A DNA stretch of 64,000 nt from an uncultured Alphaproteobacteria bacterium (GCA_946481075.1 CAMLMC010000001.1:744001-808000), one strand, 5' to 3'; positions 17,655 to 27,091 are shown, counted from the first letter of the stretch. Notes: generated from the sequence alone by a model not told the origin. Numbers and translations: made by a program.

Positions 17655-17784
17655 ATTACTCTTCCCTTGATCAGGTTTTTTGCCTCCGTTTAAACCTTAT
17701 GTCAATAAGTCTTGCGCGATTATATTGAAAAAACCGGCCAAATCCCTTATTGAAAAGGGTCATTTACCACAGAAAGCGATCTCT

Positions 17785-19143
17785 ATGTCCGTCCGCGTCC
17801 GTTTTGCCCCGTCCCCAACCGGCTATCTCCATGTCGGGAACGCCCGTACAGCAATCGTTACTTGGCTGTTTTGTCGAGCGATGAAGGGGCATTTCCTGCT
17901 CCGTATTGACGACACGGATACGGAACGGTCAACGAAGGAATATGAAGACGCGATCAAGGACGGCATGACATGGATGGGTCTTACGTGGGACCAGACCTTC
18001 AATCAGAAAGACCGCAATGACCGTTATAATGTCGTCATCGAAAAACTGAAAGCATCGGGCCGTATCTATGCCTGTTATGAGACGGCGGACGAACTGGGCC
18101 TGAAACGCAAGACGCAGCTCTCTCGCGGTGTGCCGCCCATCTATGACCGCGCGGCTCTAAAACTGACCGATGCCGAAAAAGCGAAATTCGAATCCGAAGG
18201 CCGCAGACCCCACTGGCGTTTCCTTCTCAACGATGGCCCGACACAATGGAATGACCTTGTGCGCGGTGAAGTATTGTTCAAAGACCGTGAAATGTCGGAC
18301 CCTGTCGTTATACGCGAAGATGGCCGCCCGCTCTATCACCTGTGCTCCGTCATTGACGATTACGACACAGACATCACGCATATCGTGCGCGGTGAAGACC
18401 ATGTGTCGAACACGGCCTGTCACATCCAGATGTTCGAAGCGATTGCGCAGGTCGAAGGCAAGCCCTTCATGCCGCAATTTGCGCACCTGCCCCTCATTTC
18501 CGATGCGGAAGGCGGCAAATTGTCCAAACGTCTTGGCTCCCTTTCCGTCAAAGGCGTCAAGGAAGAAGAAGGGCTGGAGCCGATGGCCCTTGTCTCTCTC
18601 ATGGGCCGCCTGGGGTCTTCCGATCCCATCGAACCTTTCACATCACTGGAACCATTGATTGAAGGTTTTTCCCTGACAAAATTCTCGCGCAATACTCCGA
18701 AATTCGATCTGGAAGAACTCTACCGCCTGAACGCGAAAATTCTTCATGCGACGGAATTCAAAGACATCGTGCCTCGCCTTGCCGAACTTGGCATGGGCGA
18801 AGTGGAAGAGCATTTCTGGAATGCCGTCCGCCCGAACCTGCAAAAACTTTCCGACATCAAAGACTGGTGGAATGTCACGCATAATCCTGTGACCGCCGAT
18901 ATTGCGGACCCAGCCTTCACAGCGGCCGCTGCCGAACTATTGCCGCCCGCGCCATGGAATGAAACCACCTTCACGACATGGATCAATTCTGTGAAGGAAA
19001 AAACCGGCAAGAAAGGCAAGGAATTGTTCATGCCGATCCGCGTCGCGCTGACTGGCATGGAACATGGTCCGGAACTTCCGGTACTGCTACCCCTGCTCGG
19101 CCCTGAAAAAGTCAAGGAACGTTTGCTTAAAAAGGCAGCATGA
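17785..19143 (+). CDS. gltX: Glutamate--tRNA ligase
   Basis: GltX charges tRNA-Glu. The 452-residue class I synthetase has the HIGH-type motif in FAPSPTGYLHVGNART at its very N-terminus and KLSKRLGS as the KMSKS-type loop. ATG 17785 is chosen because homologues begin just before RVRFAPSPTG; the longer frame would add 35 residues of poor quality. Alphaproteobacteria often carry two GltX paralogues, one used for tRNA-Gln mischarging; which this is cannot be told. The stop overlaps trmJ by 4 bases. Confidence 0.95.
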   Translation: MSVRVRFAPSPTGYLHVGNARTAIVTWLFCRAMKGHFLLRIDDTDTERSTKEYEDAIKDGMTWMGLTWDQTFNQKDRNDRYNVVIEKLKASGRIYACYETADELGLKRKTQLSRGVPPIYDRAALKLTDAEKAKFESEGRRPHWRFLLNDGPTQWNDLVRGEVLFKDREMSDPVVIREDGRPLYHLCSVIDDYDTDITHIVRGEDHVSNTACHIQMFEAIAQVEGKPFMPQFAHLPLISDAEGGKLSKRLGSLSVKGVKEEEGLEPMALVSLMGRLGSSDPIEPFTSLEPLIEGFSLTKFSRNTPKFDLEELYRLNAKILHATEFKDIVPRLAELGMGEVEEHFWNAVRPNLQKLSDIKDWWNVTHNPVTADIADPAFTAAAAELLPPAPWNETTFTTWINSVKEKTGKKGKELFMPIRVALTGMEHGPELPVLLPLLGPEKVKERLLKKAA

Positions 19144-19859
19144 AACCCGTCATCATTCTTGTCGGCCCCCAGATGGGCGAAAATATCGGCGCCTGCGCCC
19201 GCGCTATGCTCAATTGCGGGCTGGAAGAACTGCGCATCGTCAATCCCCGTGATGGCTGGCCGAATGACCGCGCGCAATCCATGTCCGCCGGCGCGCTCGA
19301 TAAAATGCCGCCCGTGCAGGTTTATACATCGACGGCGGATGCAATTGCCGACTGTCATCAGGTGTACGCAACGACGGCCCGCCCGCGCGATATGGTCAAA
19401 CCCGTCATGACGGCGCGGGAGGCAGCGGAAGATGTGCATAGCCGCGGCGCGGAAGGCCAGAAATGCGCCTATCTTTTCGGGTGTGAACGCACGGGCCTTG
19501 AGAATGACGACATTGCGCAGGCGCATGCCATCATCACCATCCCGGTCAATCCGGATTTCTCGTCGCTCAACCTCGGTCAGGGCGTATTGCTATGCGCCTA
19601 TGAATGGTATCAGGCGCAGCCGCATCTGCCGATGCCGATTGATCCGGACAACCTTCCGGCGCCGCAGGAAGAATTCGACAATCTTGTAAAACGTCTTGAG
19701 CAAAATCTCGATGATGGGGGATTTTTCCGCACAAAAGAGATGCAGCCGACTGTGATGATCAACATTCGCAACATGCTTTCCCGTTCGCAGATGACATCAC
19801 AGGAAATAAAGACTTTCCATGGCATCATCAAAGTGCTCCTCGAAAGTCGGAGACGATAG
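19140..19859 (+). CDS. trmJ: tRNA (cytidine/uridine-2'-O-)-methyltransferase
   Basis: TrmJ methylates the ribose at position 32 of several tRNAs. The 239-residue SPOUT enzyme begins IILVGPQMGENIGACARAM (SpoU motif 1, with Asn/Arg). It contains FGCERTGLENDDIAQA (motif 2) and IPVNPDFSSLNLGQGVLL (motif 3, forming the knot), then a C-terminal extension of about 70 residues as in TrmJ. Coupled translation with gltX (ATGA overlap) fits a tRNA-related role. Confidence 0.92.
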   Translation: MKPVIILVGPQMGENIGACARAMLNCGLEELRIVNPRDGWPNDRAQSMSAGALDKMPPVQVYTSTADAIADCHQVYATTARPRDMVKPVMTAREAAEDVHSRGAEGQKCAYLFGCERTGLENDDIAQAHAIITIPVNPDFSSLNLGQGVLLCAYEWYQAQPHLPMPIDPDNLPAPQEEFDNLVKRLEQNLDDGGFFRTKEMQPTVMINIRNMLSRSQMTSQEIKTFHGIIKVLLESRRR

Positions 19860-19867
19860 CTCTCTTG

Positions 19868-19925
19868 CCATTCTGAGCACAGCGGGGAAACTCAAAGGAT
19901 CCTTCACTTCTTTCAAGATGACAAA
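19868..19925. repeat. Degenerate GTCAT-type intergenic repeat
   Basis: On the minus strand it reads GTCATCTTGAAAGAAGTGAA then GGATCCTTTG and ends with CTCAGAATGGCA, an imperfect inverted arrangement. The same style of element is at 61292-61375 (GTCATCCTGAAGAAGCG ... GAAGGATCT ... GGAATGACA). It sits directly behind trmJ. Confidence 0.6.
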
Positions 19926-19931
19926 GCAAGA

Positions 19932-19957
19932 AAAAGCCGCTCCGAAGAGCGGCTTTT
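19932..19957 (-). terminator. Rho-independent terminator, bidirectional
   Basis: AAAAGCCGCTC (19932-19942) and GAGCGGCTTTT (19947-19957) pair perfectly around a CGAA loop (TTCG on the minus strand). Read on the minus strand the stem is followed by TTTTTC, so it mainly ends rpsD; on the plus strand it can end trmJ. Confidence 0.88.
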
Positions 19958-19977
19958 GAATTTGGTGTCTATACCGA

Positions 19978-20595
19978 TTAACGGGAGTAGAATTCGACCA
20001 CGAGGTGCGGTTCCATTTGAACCGGATATGGAACATCTTCCAGTTTCGGCGTACGGAGGTACGTTGCTTTGCCTGCTTTGTGGTCTACTTCGATGTACTC
20101 AGGTACATCGCGCTCAGCCGATTCACCGGCAGCGATAACGAGAGCCATCTGTTTGGATTTGTCTTTCAGCGTAATAACATCGCCCGGTTTTACTTGGTAG
20201 GAGATGATTGTCACGCGTTTGCCGTTGACCAGAACGTGGCCGTGGGACACAAGCTGACGAGCGGAGAAGACTGTCGGTACGAATTTCGCGCGGTAGCAGA
20301 TGGCATCCAGACGGGATTCCAAAAGACCGATCAGGTTTTCACCCGTGTCGCCTTTCAGGCGCGCGGCTTCTTCATAGTAACGACGGAATTTTTTCTCGCC
20401 GATGTTGGCGTAGTAGCCTTTCAGCTTTTGCTTTGCCATCAACTGAACGCCGTAATCTGTCGGCTTGCCGCGGCGGGCGCCGTGCATACCAGGACCTGTT
20501 TGACGTGTGTTGAACGGAGATTTCGGACGGCCCCACAGGTTTACACCAAGGCGGCGGTCGATTTTGTGTTTGGATTCTGGGCGTTTATCGCTCAT
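19978..20595 (-). CDS. rpsD: 30S ribosomal protein S4
   Basis: S4 is a primary 16S rRNA-binding protein of the small subunit. The 205-residue product has the N-terminal [17 protein letters not shown] region, the S4 RNA-binding domain ([14 protein letters not shown] and [17 protein letters not shown]) and the C-terminal VVEFYSR. The N-terminal zinc-binding cysteines found in some S4 proteins are absent. It stands apart from the rpsM-rpsK-rpoA cluster, as usual in this class. A terminator follows 20 bases after the stop. Confidence 0.97.
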   Translation of the reverse strand: MSDKRPESKHKIDRRLGVNLWGRPKSPFNTRQTGPGMHGARRGKPTDYGVQLMAKQKLKGYYANIGEKKFRRYYEEAARLKGDTGENLIGLLESRLDAICYRAKFVPTVFSARQLVSHGHVLVNGKRVTIISYQVKPGDVITLKDKSKQMALVIAAGESAERDVPEYIEVDHKAGKATYLRTPKLEDVPYPVQMEPHLVVEFYSR

Positions 20596-20740
20596 CGCTA
20601 TTTCCTTTTATTTTCTACAAGTTATTGTCCCAATTGCCTTTTTCGGAGTGACCGTACGGTACACCGGAGGGTTTTAACACCCCCTCTTCTTGGGAATGAG
20701 GCGATTTATAGCGATTTTAAGCGAGAAGTCAAAGAAAAAC

Positions 20741-20763
20741 CCGCCTTTCAGCGGGGTTTCCAA
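20741..20763 (-). terminator. Probable terminator of the 54-residue gene
   Basis: On the minus strand AAACCCCGC pairs with GCGGGTTT (one bulged C) around CTGAAAG and is followed by TTTTTC. It lies 7 bases after the stop of the small gene at 20770-20934. Confidence 0.65.
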
Positions 20764-20769
20764 AAATCG

Positions 20770-20934
20770 TTAATATTTTGAGATCGGATCGCTTCCGGCC
20801 ATCGTGTCTTTGACATTCTTGTCATAGTCATTCTGGCTTAGGCGCTCGCGCACAGCCTTATCCTGTGCCACGGCTTTGGCTTTTCGATGTTCATAATCGT
20901 CCAGCCCGAACAGGCGTTTGAAAAATCCCATCAT
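20770..20934 (-). CDS. Small protein of 54 residues
   Basis: The protein begins MMGFFKRLFGLDDYEHRK and ends SDPISKY. GGAGG (rc of cctcc near 20941-20945) stands 8 bases before the first ATG, and a terminator follows the stop, so expression is likely. It is basic and amphipathic at the N-terminus, charged after, with no membrane segment. It lies 17 bases downstream of the EF-hand gene on the same strand and may share its transcript. I do not recognise the family. Confidence 0.68.
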   Translation of the reverse strand: MMGFFKRLFGLDDYEHRKAKAVAQDKAVRERLSQNDYDKNVKDTMAGSDPISKY

Positions 20935-20951
20935 ACTCGCCTCCTTCCAAA

Positions 20952-21548
20952 TTAGTTATTCATTTTCAGCGGCTTATTGATCAAGCCTTCCTTGGCGAAA
21001 AACGCATTGCGCAATTCATCATAGCTGACCTGATTGTTGTTATCATGATCGGCATCCTGAAACCCAACGCCTGTGAATTCCCAAAGGTTCAGGCCTTCGC
21101 TGCCATCCTTGTTCAGGTGACGGTAAGCCGGTAGCTGTTGCAGACGGAGCGTATATTCTTCCTTGGTCAGGGTTGTTACGCCGTCAATATCCTGAAATGT
21201 GCGTTTTGTGTATTCAATCGGCTCATAAACGACCAGAGCGTTATTATAGAACTCATGGTTATCGATGACATGATTGTCATTTGTATCCCATAAATCGATC
21301 ATTTCATTGGTCAATTCGGAACCAGCAACAATCGCTTTCACTTCCGGGTCATAATAGTAAAACGTCACGTGACCCGGCTTGATCGGCGCACGCTCGATCA
21401 CGGTATGACGTTCATAATGTGTGCCGTCCGGATAGGTGCCTTCGGCTTGTGTAACCGTGGTGGTGGTTTTTATCGTATCGGCCATTGCAGGCCCCGCCAA
21501 AACAGCGCATGCGGCAACACCAACTACAAATTTCGTAAACAATTTCAT
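20952..21548 (-). CDS. Exported EF-hand protein
   Basis: The product has 198 residues. The ATG at 21548 starts a signal peptide (FTKFVVGVAACAVLAGPAMA); the longer open frame only reads backwards into the tRNA-like sequence. The mature part has a calcium loop D-x-N-D-x-H-x2-D (WDTNDNHVIDNHEF), a degenerate middle pair, and a final DADHDNNNQVSYDEL loop of EF-hand type. Together with the leader and a TTTTV-type start of the mature chain it resembles the shorter EF-hand protein at 39314-39679, so they may be paralogues. A periplasmic calcium-binding or calcium-sensing role is inferred. Confidence 0.78.
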   Translation of the reverse strand: MKLFTKFVVGVAACAVLAGPAMADTIKTTTTVTQAEGTYPDGTHYERHTVIERAPIKPGHVTFYYYDPEVKAIVAGSELTNEMIDLWDTNDNHVIDNHEFYNNALVVYEPIEYTKRTFQDIDGVTTLTKEEYTLRLQQLPAYRHLNKDGSEGLNLWEFTGVGFQDADHDNNNQVSYDELRNAFFAKEGLINKPLKMNN

Positions 21549-21664
21549 AGCGATAAATCCTTGTTGTTTAATTGATTGGTCGTTCAACAAACAAGGATGG
21601 TGCCGTTTTGGTTCCCGCTTGAACGGCCATGGGGGGATCAAATGCCGGCAAACTGTCTGGAAAA

Positions 21665-21691
21665 TCTGGTGGGCCTTGCGGGACTCGAACC
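21665..21691 (-). repeat. Duplicated 3' end of the neighbouring tRNA
   Basis: The 27 bases tctggtggg ... actcgaacc are identical to those starting at 21782. They carry the CCA end, the acceptor 3' strand and most of the T arm of the tRNA. The copies are separated by about 90 bases. The rest of a tRNA is absent here; instead a GC-rich hairpin (GCGCGG/CCGCGC) follows. It could be an attachment-site scar or a decayed tandem tRNA. Confidence 0.85.
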
Positions 21692-21784
21692 CCCGCGCGG
21701 CTCCGCCGCGCAATTTTTAAAAAGCGCAGGTTCACTTCAGCGATATGACAGAGGAATTGATACCGGTAAACAGCCTGAGGCGTC

Positions 21785-21861
21785 TGGTGGGCCTTGCGGG
21801 ACTCGAACCTGCGACCATTCCGTTATGAGCGGAACGCTCTAACCAACTGAGCTAAAGGCCC
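21785..21861 (-). tRNA. tRNA with CAT anticodon, probably tRNA-Ile2 (lysidine type)
   Basis: The 77 bases form a full cloverleaf with encoded CCA. The acceptor pairs GGGCCTT with AAGGCCC, and the anticodon stem TTCCG/CGGAA closes the loop CTCATAA. A CAT anticodon fits elongator Met, initiator Met or the Ile2 tRNA whose C34 is changed to lysidine. The GGGCC acceptor and the TGGTCGCAGGTTCGAGTCC part resemble Ile2 genes, and the G1-C72 pair rules out the initiator. Confidence 0.93.
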
Positions 21862-21988
21862 TTCCAGACCCGCAATTTATGCCCAAAGGAACCCTCTCTG
21901 TCCAGAGTTGTTATGATTATGGAACAAAATACTAGCGGACAGTGTTAATTTGTTTTATTCCATTACGTTACAGATTGTGGAGATCAAT

Positions 21989-23050
21989 ATGAAAAAATTA
22001 TTTTTGGGTTTTACAGGCTTTGCCGTTATCGGCCTCGCCCCTGCCGCCGTCCATGCCTCAGACCTTATGGTGGCGGCCGCCATGCAGCGCTGCACGACCA
22101 ACGAAGAATGCACGCTCATCACCAATAGCTGTGCTGACAATTGCGGCTTCGTTCCCGTCAACAAAATGAACCTGCAAAGCCTTCAGGCGACTTATCAGCA
22201 ACGTTGCGGTAAATCGATGGAAGCCAATCCGCAATGTAACATGAACCCGCCGATCTCCGCCACCTGTATCAACAGCCGTTGCACCATTGACTATGCCTAT
22301 GCAAACAATGCGGACCAGAAGGATTATCAGTCCGGTGCCTATCCTGTACCCGAACAACCCGTGCCATCGCAAGCTCCGGCAAGCGCTGCACCCGCGGATG
22401 ACCGCCATGGTTTTACGGCCTATGAAATGCCGCAGGATAATATACGTCAGAAATCCCTCGGCACGATTTATGTTCCGCCATCGGCCCCGGTTAGTGGTGG
22501 CAATTATGTTCCTGTTGCGCCTACAACACCGCAAACTGCGCCACAGGCTGCTCCGGCTCCGGCGCCTGCTGCTGCCGCACCTACCTATGCACCAACCACG
22601 CAAACACATGCAACGCCGCCTGTCGTGACAACACCGCCGTCTTCAGCCCCGGCTGCTGCTGCTTCGCCAACTCCGGCACCGGCCGCCGTACCGGTTCCGG
22701 CCCCCACACCGGTGCCGACGGCCACGACAACACCACGCCCGATAGCCACGCCGGAAAACCCGATCCCGTCTTCGGCCACCGATGCCATTCCGGAACCACG
22801 CGTTCCGCAGGAAGAACCCATGCTGCGCGGCGTATCCCCCGATACAGGCAACCCGAATGCCCCGATCCCGCCATCGGAATATAAATCACAAACCTTTGTA
22901 CCCCCGCCCGGATCCACAATTCCTGTCGCCCCGGAAGATCCGGGTGCAAAACCGCCGGAGGGCACCGTGCTTCTCCCGCCCGTGCCGCGCGGACCGGATG
23001 AAGCACCAAGCTTTGGCACGAGCCAGACAGTGAAAAAGAAATACAATTAA
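21989..23050 (+). CDS. Exported protein with cysteine-rich head and Pro/Ala-rich tail
   Basis: The product has 353 residues. The ATG at 21989 has GGAG upstream and starts a signal peptide (LFLGFTGFAVIGLAPAAVHA). The head (about residues 25-105) has eight cysteines with spacing CTTNEEC, NSCADNC, CGK, CNM, TCINSRC, suggesting four disulfides. The rest is a long Pro/Ala/Thr-rich stretch (about 180 residues) of extended, wall-spanning character with few features, ending in basic KKKYN. The head resembles short secreted cysteine domains seen in various proteobacteria but I cannot name it. A terminator follows directly. Confidence 0.75.
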   Translation: MKKLFLGFTGFAVIGLAPAAVHASDLMVAAAMQRCTTNEECTLITNSCADNCGFVPVNKMNLQSLQATYQQRCGKSMEANPQCNMNPPISATCINSRCTIDYAYANNADQKDYQSGAYPVPEQPVPSQAPASAAPADDRHGFTAYEMPQDNIRQKSLGTIYVPPSAPVSGGNYVPVAPTTPQTAPQAAPAPAPAAAAPTYAPTTQTHATPPVVTTPPSSAPAAAASPTPAPAAVPVPAPTPVPTATTTPRPIATPENPIPSSATDAIPEPRVPQEEPMLRGVSPDTGNPNAPIPPSEYKSQTFVPPPGSTIPVAPEDPGAKPPEGTVLLPPVPRGPDEAPSFGTSQTVKKKYN

Positions 23051-23051
23051 C

Positions 23052-23080
23052 AAAAAACCCCGCATTATGCGGGTTTTTTT
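23052..23080 (+). terminator. Rho-independent terminator
   Basis: CCCGCAT and ATGCGGG form a compact hairpin flanked by AAAAAA and TTTTTTT. It lies 2 bases after the stop of the Pro/Ala-rich exported protein. Confidence 0.9.
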
Positions 23081-23152
23081 ACGCTCTTTTGCGGATAGGC
23101 AGAACCTTCGATAGGGTTTATAATTCATGAAACCTATCCAGGGCGACACTCC

Positions 23153-24409
23153 ATGCCATCCAACTCCCCTTTGTCAAAACCAGCAACGGCAACAAGCAAC
23201 AGCACAGGCCTTATCGGCCTGATGGCACTACTCCTTGCCGCATGGGCCCTATGGGACATCGGTCTGCAGCCCGCATACAAAACTCTGATCATCATGGGCG
23301 CGTGTGCATTCTCGATGATCTTGTGGGAAATTCTTGTTCTGGGCACACACAAACGAAGCAGCACAGGGCTTGATTGGTCGCGCCGGGACTTCAATGTCAA
23401 ACGCTGTGCGATAAAAATTCTGGGATTTATAGTGACGACAGGCATGCTCGCCTGCCTCTACATCATCTTCCCGGAATATGACCACCCGCGTTACCAACCT
23501 GCATGGGACGTTTTTTTCCTCCTGCTTCCCTATCTGATACCGACGGCCATTTTATACATCATACTCGTCGATAGCGTCATGGCATCCCCGGAAGACGGGT
23601 ACTATAACGTGGGATTAATCGCCTTGGGCCAATATCGCCGCGCCGATAAATCCCTTCTTTTACCGCATACAAGATCATGGCTGATCAAGGGTTTCTTTAC
23701 GCCCCTGATGTTCGCTCTGCTGAGCGGAAATATTGGAAATCTTCCTGAGAACGTACAAGTCTTTCAAGGGGCGGTACAGAATGCCGACATTCTCACCATG
23801 GCCATTCTCGCCTCGTTCACCCTGCTTACAATCGACCTTTTATTTACAACGTGCGGCTATTTGTTCGCGCTGCGCGTGATAGATACGCATGAGCGATCAT
23901 CAGAGCCGACCTTTCTCGGCTGGACCGTGGCGCTGATATGCTATGAACCGTTCTGGTCTGTTTTTGACAGATATTACCTCAACAAAGGCCCCGCACCGGA
24001 TTGGAAAGAAATTGTCGCGGACTACCCGCTCTTTACGACTATCTGGTCGGTTATCTTCATTGCAAGTCTTGTTGTCTATACATGGGCGACCATGGCCTTT
24101 GGCCTTCGTTTTTCAAACCTCACCCATCGCGGCATCATCACATCCGGCCCCTATCGTTTCACCAAGCATCCGGCCTATATCGCCAAGAACCTGTCTTGGT
24201 GGATGACCTTTGCACCCTTCCTCATGATAATGGACAGGCCTTTGGCAGCCATACAAACCTGTATTGTTCTGCTGATGATTAATTTCATCTATTACGTGCG
24301 GGCGAAAACGGAAGAACGGCATTTATCACAGGATCAAACCTATCGCGATTACGCCGTATGGATAGACAGGCACGGTCTTTTCAGATGGCTCAATTTTAAG
24401 CGATCATAA
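23153..24409 (+). CDS. Multi-pass membrane protein with ICMT/PEMT-like methyltransferase domain
   Basis: The product has 418 residues and about nine hydrophobic segments. The last about 110 residues match the isoprenylcysteine/phospholipid methyltransferase-like family: GIITSGPYRFTKHPAYIAKN (SAM-binding region in ICMT-like proteins), then a membrane helix pair, then EERHLSQDQTYRDYAVWIDR. The N-terminal two thirds form an extra membrane part not usual in short ICMT proteins. The substrate is unknown; possibilities are a lipid head group or a small molecule. A related, shorter protein is coded at 34487-35248. Confidence 0.72.
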   Translation: MPSNSPLSKPATATSNSTGLIGLMALLLAAWALWDIGLQPAYKTLIIMGACAFSMILWEILVLGTHKRSSTGLDWSRRDFNVKRCAIKILGFIVTTGMLACLYIIFPEYDHPRYQPAWDVFFLLLPYLIPTAILYIILVDSVMASPEDGYYNVGLIALGQYRRADKSLLLPHTRSWLIKGFFTPLMFALLSGNIGNLPENVQVFQGAVQNADILTMAILASFTLLTIDLLFTTCGYLFALRVIDTHERSSEPTFLGWTVALICYEPFWSVFDRYYLNKGPAPDWKEIVADYPLFTTIWSVIFIASLVVYTWATMAFGLRFSNLTHRGIITSGPYRFTKHPAYIAKNLSWWMTFAPFLMIMDRPLAAIQTCIVLLMINFIYYVRAKTEERHLSQDQTYRDYAVWIDRHGLFRWLNFKRS

Positions 24410-24411
24410 AA

Positions 24412-24440
24412 AAAACGGGCCAAACTGCCCGTTCTATTTT
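24412..24440 (-). terminator. Bidirectional rho-independent terminator
   Basis: AACGGGC (24414-24420) pairs with GCCCGTT (24427-24433). On the minus strand the hairpin is followed by a run of eight T, fitting the end of the rpoD-containing transcript. On the plus strand the tail CTATTTTA can stop the methyltransferase-like gene. Confidence 0.85.
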
Positions 24441-24828
24441 ATTCATCGCCCGGCGCTATCTCACCCAGGATGGCAGCCTTTAAATGCGCGCCCTGAAACA
24501 CGATGCCGCCGGAAATGGGATTGAGCATCAGGAACTGTTCCATATCCATCAGGTCCGCAAATTCCGCGCCTTCGAATTCATAAAGCGAAAATCCGTCCGG
24601 AACATCTTCGTCCATCACGAATTCATCAACTTCATCCTGGTCGGAAAAAAGCGGGATATATTCAATCGTCTGGTCATCTTCCAATGTATAATTCAGGAAG
24701 TTGAGTACCAATCCCTCTTCATCTTCGGCCTGCGCAAACACATAGATTGTGGATTCCGTGACGGCCTTCATAAGGGGCTCGAACTTGTCGTTATCCCCGT
24801 CTACAATTTCATCGATAATATCACGCAT
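24439..24828 (-). CDS. SseB-N-terminal-like acidic protein
   Basis: The product has 129 residues and is strongly acidic (DIIDEIVDGDNDKFEPLM, DEDVPDG). A segment with IYVFAQAEDEEG, YIPLFSDQDEVDEF, and MLNPISGGIVFQG follows the order of the SseB N-terminal fold (strands, 'F-x-S', then 'NP' strand). The match is distant, so it is only a suggestion. It overlaps by one base with the start of the previous small gene and is the last gene of the rpoD transcript. Confidence 0.6.
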   Translation of the reverse strand: MRDIIDEIVDGDNDKFEPLMKAVTESTIYVFAQAEDEEGLVLNFLNYTLEDDQTIEYIPLFSDQDEVDEFVMDEDVPDGFSLYEFEGAEFADLMDMEQFLMLNPISGGIVFQGAHLKAAILGEIAPGDE

Positions 24829-25070
24829 TATTTAACTTTCGGTGTCGGCATAGGGGGCGGCGTCATGATTCTATGCGCGTTTATGCGCGCATTTGTACGA
24901 TCAACGTAGTCTTCCGATTTATTATGAAGATAAACACCCAACCCCAAAATCCCGCCAACAAACATGAATTTTGTGTCGCCAGACGCAAGGCCTAAATGCG
25001 CCCCCACCCATGCACCAACGAGCGTATGAGTAGCAGCACTTTTGAATTCACGGGCAACGTTCATGATCAT
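24828..25070 (-). CDS. Small membrane-associated protein of 80 residues
   Basis: The product has a hydrophobic core in two parts ([16 protein letters not shown] and [15 protein letters not shown]), long enough for one or two membrane helices, and a Pro-rich tail [12 protein letters not shown]. The start overlaps the rpoD stop by 4 bases, and its stop overlaps the following gene's start, so all three are translated in series. The family is not recognised. Confidence 0.65.
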   Translation of the reverse strand: MIMNVAREFKSAATHTLVGAWVGAHLGLASGDTKFMFVGGILGLGVYLHNKSEDYVDRTNARINAHRIMTPPPMPTPKVK

Positions 25071-27091
25071 GTATCCAGGAAGCTGCGCAATTTGCGGGAA
25101 CGTGACGGATGCTTGAGCTTACGCAGCGCCTTCGCCTCGATCTGGCGGATACGCTCACGCGTCACGTTGAACTGCTGACCGACTTCTTCCAGCGTGTGGT
25201 CGGTGTTCATACCTATACCAAAGCGCATGCGAAGCACGCGCTCCTCACGCGGCGTCAGGGACGCCAGAACGCGGGTTGTCGTTTCGCGCAGGTTGGAATG
25301 AATCGCGGCCTCAACAGGCAAAATCGCATTCTTGTCTTCGATGAAATCGCCCAGCGATGAATCTTCTTCATCCCCGATCGGCGTTTCGAGCGAGACAGGC
25401 TCCTTCGCGATTTTGAGAACCTTGCGAACCTTATCGAGCGGCATGTGCAAACGCGCCGCCAATTCTTCCGGCGTCGGCTCGCGTCCGATTTCGTGCATCA
25501 TCTGGCGTGATGTGCGGACCAGCTTGTTGATTGTTTCGATCATATGCACCGGAATACGGATCGTACGCGCCTGGTCGGCGATGGAACGCGTAATGGCCTG
25601 ACGAATCCACCATGTGGCATAAGTCGAGAATTTATAACCGCGGCGATATTCGAATTTATCGACGGCCTTCATCAAACCGATATTGCCTTCCTGGATAAGA
25701 TCGAGGAATTGCAGCCCGCGGTTCGTGTATTTCTTGGCGATGGAAATAACCAGACGCAGGTTCGCCTCCACCATTTCCTTCTTGGCGCGGGCGGCTTCTT
25801 TTTCGCCTTTTTGCACGGTGCCCGTGATACGGCGGAACTCGCTGATCGGCAACATCGCCTCATCGGCGATGGTCGCAATCTGATTGCGGATTTCGGCAAT
25901 CTTGTCTTCGTTCTTTTCGGCGAATTTTTCCCAGTTCTTGTCTAATTTACGAACCTTCGAAAGCCATTTCGGGTCAAGCTCGTGCCCGTAATAGTTATCA
26001 AGGAACGACTCGCGCTTCACCTTGGAATCAACCGCCATGCGGAGAAGCTTGCCTTCCATGCCGACAAGTTCGCGGTTGATTTTGTAAAGCGCCTCGATCA
26101 GTTGTTCGATACGCGCATTGTTCATGCGCACTTCGTTCATCAGCCCGACCATTTCGGTGGTCAATTTGCCGTATTTTTTATCAAGGTCTGCGGGAACAGC
26201 TTTACCGGCCTGCAAAAATTCCAGGCGCTCTTTTTGCGCCGTCTGCATTTTCTTGTAGGTTTTCTTGATCTTGGCAAAGCTTTCGAAGACTTGCGGCTTC
26301 AACTGCTCTTCCATTGCGGCCAGAGACGGGTTATCGGCTTCATCGGCCTCACCGCCGCCTTCACCACCTTCGCCGCCTTCGGCGGGTTCGTCATCAATAT
26401 CACCCGCGGCAGGCGCGTCGCCGCCTTCGGGAGAACCATATGTCGCATCGAGGTCGATAACCTCACGCAGAAGAATATCCCCCTTCTGAAGTGCCTCATA
26501 CCATGCGAGAAGAGATTCAATCGCGAGCGGGCTTTCGCAAATCCCGCCGATCATCAATTCGCGTCCCGCCTCGATACGTTTGGCAATCGCAATCTCGCCT
26601 TCACGGGACAATAGTTCGACTGATCCCATTTCGCGCAGATACATGCGCACGGGGTCGTCTGTACGGCCAGTGTCGTCGGCAGAAATGTTACCGCCGGATT
26701 CGTAATCGCCGCCTTCTTTTTCTTCTTCTTCGGCATCTTCCTCGCCGCCATCGGACATCTGGATGCCGACATCGGAGAGCGTGGACATCGCATCTTCGAT
26801 TTGTTCAGAGGTAAAGCTCTCGGCAGGCAACGCCGCATTCAGTTCATCATAGGTGATGTAACCGCGCTCTTTCCCTTTGGAGATCAGTTTTTTGACAATC
26901 TGTGCCAGCGTGCCTTTGGGCGTGTTGGCGGCGGGGCCGGCATCGGCGCCCTCCTCTTCGGATTCTTCATCCTTCTTGTCTTTCGCAGACTTGGCGGCTT
27001 TCACCGTTTTTGCGGCCTTTTTCTGTGCCGCAGGTGTCGCCTTGGGAGCCGCTTTTTTCGCCGGGGTTTTGGTTGTCTTCGTTGTTGCCAT
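25067..27091 (-). CDS. rpoD: RNA polymerase primary sigma factor (sigma-70)
   Basis: RpoD directs core polymerase to housekeeping promoters. The 674-residue product has a Lys/Ala-rich leader, region 1.1 (around 75-130), [17 protein letters not shown] (region 1.2), a long acidic non-conserved insert and region 2 ([31 protein letters not shown], which binds the -10). Region 3 ([13 protein letters not shown]) and region 4 with [17 protein letters not shown] (-35 binding) follow. ATG 27091 (MATTKTTKT) is preferred; a start at 27127 would add 12 residues. It lies downstream of dnaG on the same strand and is followed by two small coupled genes. Confidence 0.97.
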   Translation of the reverse strand: MATTKTTKTPAKKAAPKATPAAQKKAAKTVKAAKSAKDKKDEESEEEGADAGPAANTPKGTLAQIVKKLISKGKERGYITYDELNAALPAESFTSEQIEDAMSTLSDVGIQMSDGGEEDAEEEEKEGGDYESGGNISADDTGRTDDPVRMYLREMGSVELLSREGEIAIAKRIEAGRELMIGGICESPLAIESLLAWYEALQKGDILLREVIDLDATYGSPEGGDAPAAGDIDDEPAEGGEGGEGGGEADEADNPSLAAMEEQLKPQVFESFAKIKKTYKKMQTAQKERLEFLQAGKAVPADLDKKYGKLTTEMVGLMNEVRMNNARIEQLIEALYKINRELVGMEGKLLRMAVDSKVKRESFLDNYYGHELDPKWLSKVRKLDKNWEKFAEKNEDKIAEIRNQIATIADEAMLPISEFRRITGTVQKGEKEAARAKKEMVEANLRLVISIAKKYTNRGLQFLDLIQEGNIGLMKAVDKFEYRRGYKFSTYATWWIRQAITRSIADQARTIRIPVHMIETINKLVRTSRQMMHEIGREPTPEELAARLHMPLDKVRKVLKIAKEPVSLETPIGDEEDSSLGDFIEDKNAILPVEAAIHSNLRETTTRVLASLTPREERVLRMRFGIGMNTDHTLEEVGQQFNVTRERIRQIEAKALRKLKHPSRSRKLRSFLDT

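Noticed and set aside
19868..19925. sRNA behind trmJ
   Set aside because: The dyad sequence matches the intergenic repeat style, and no promoter or separate terminator supports an RNA gene.
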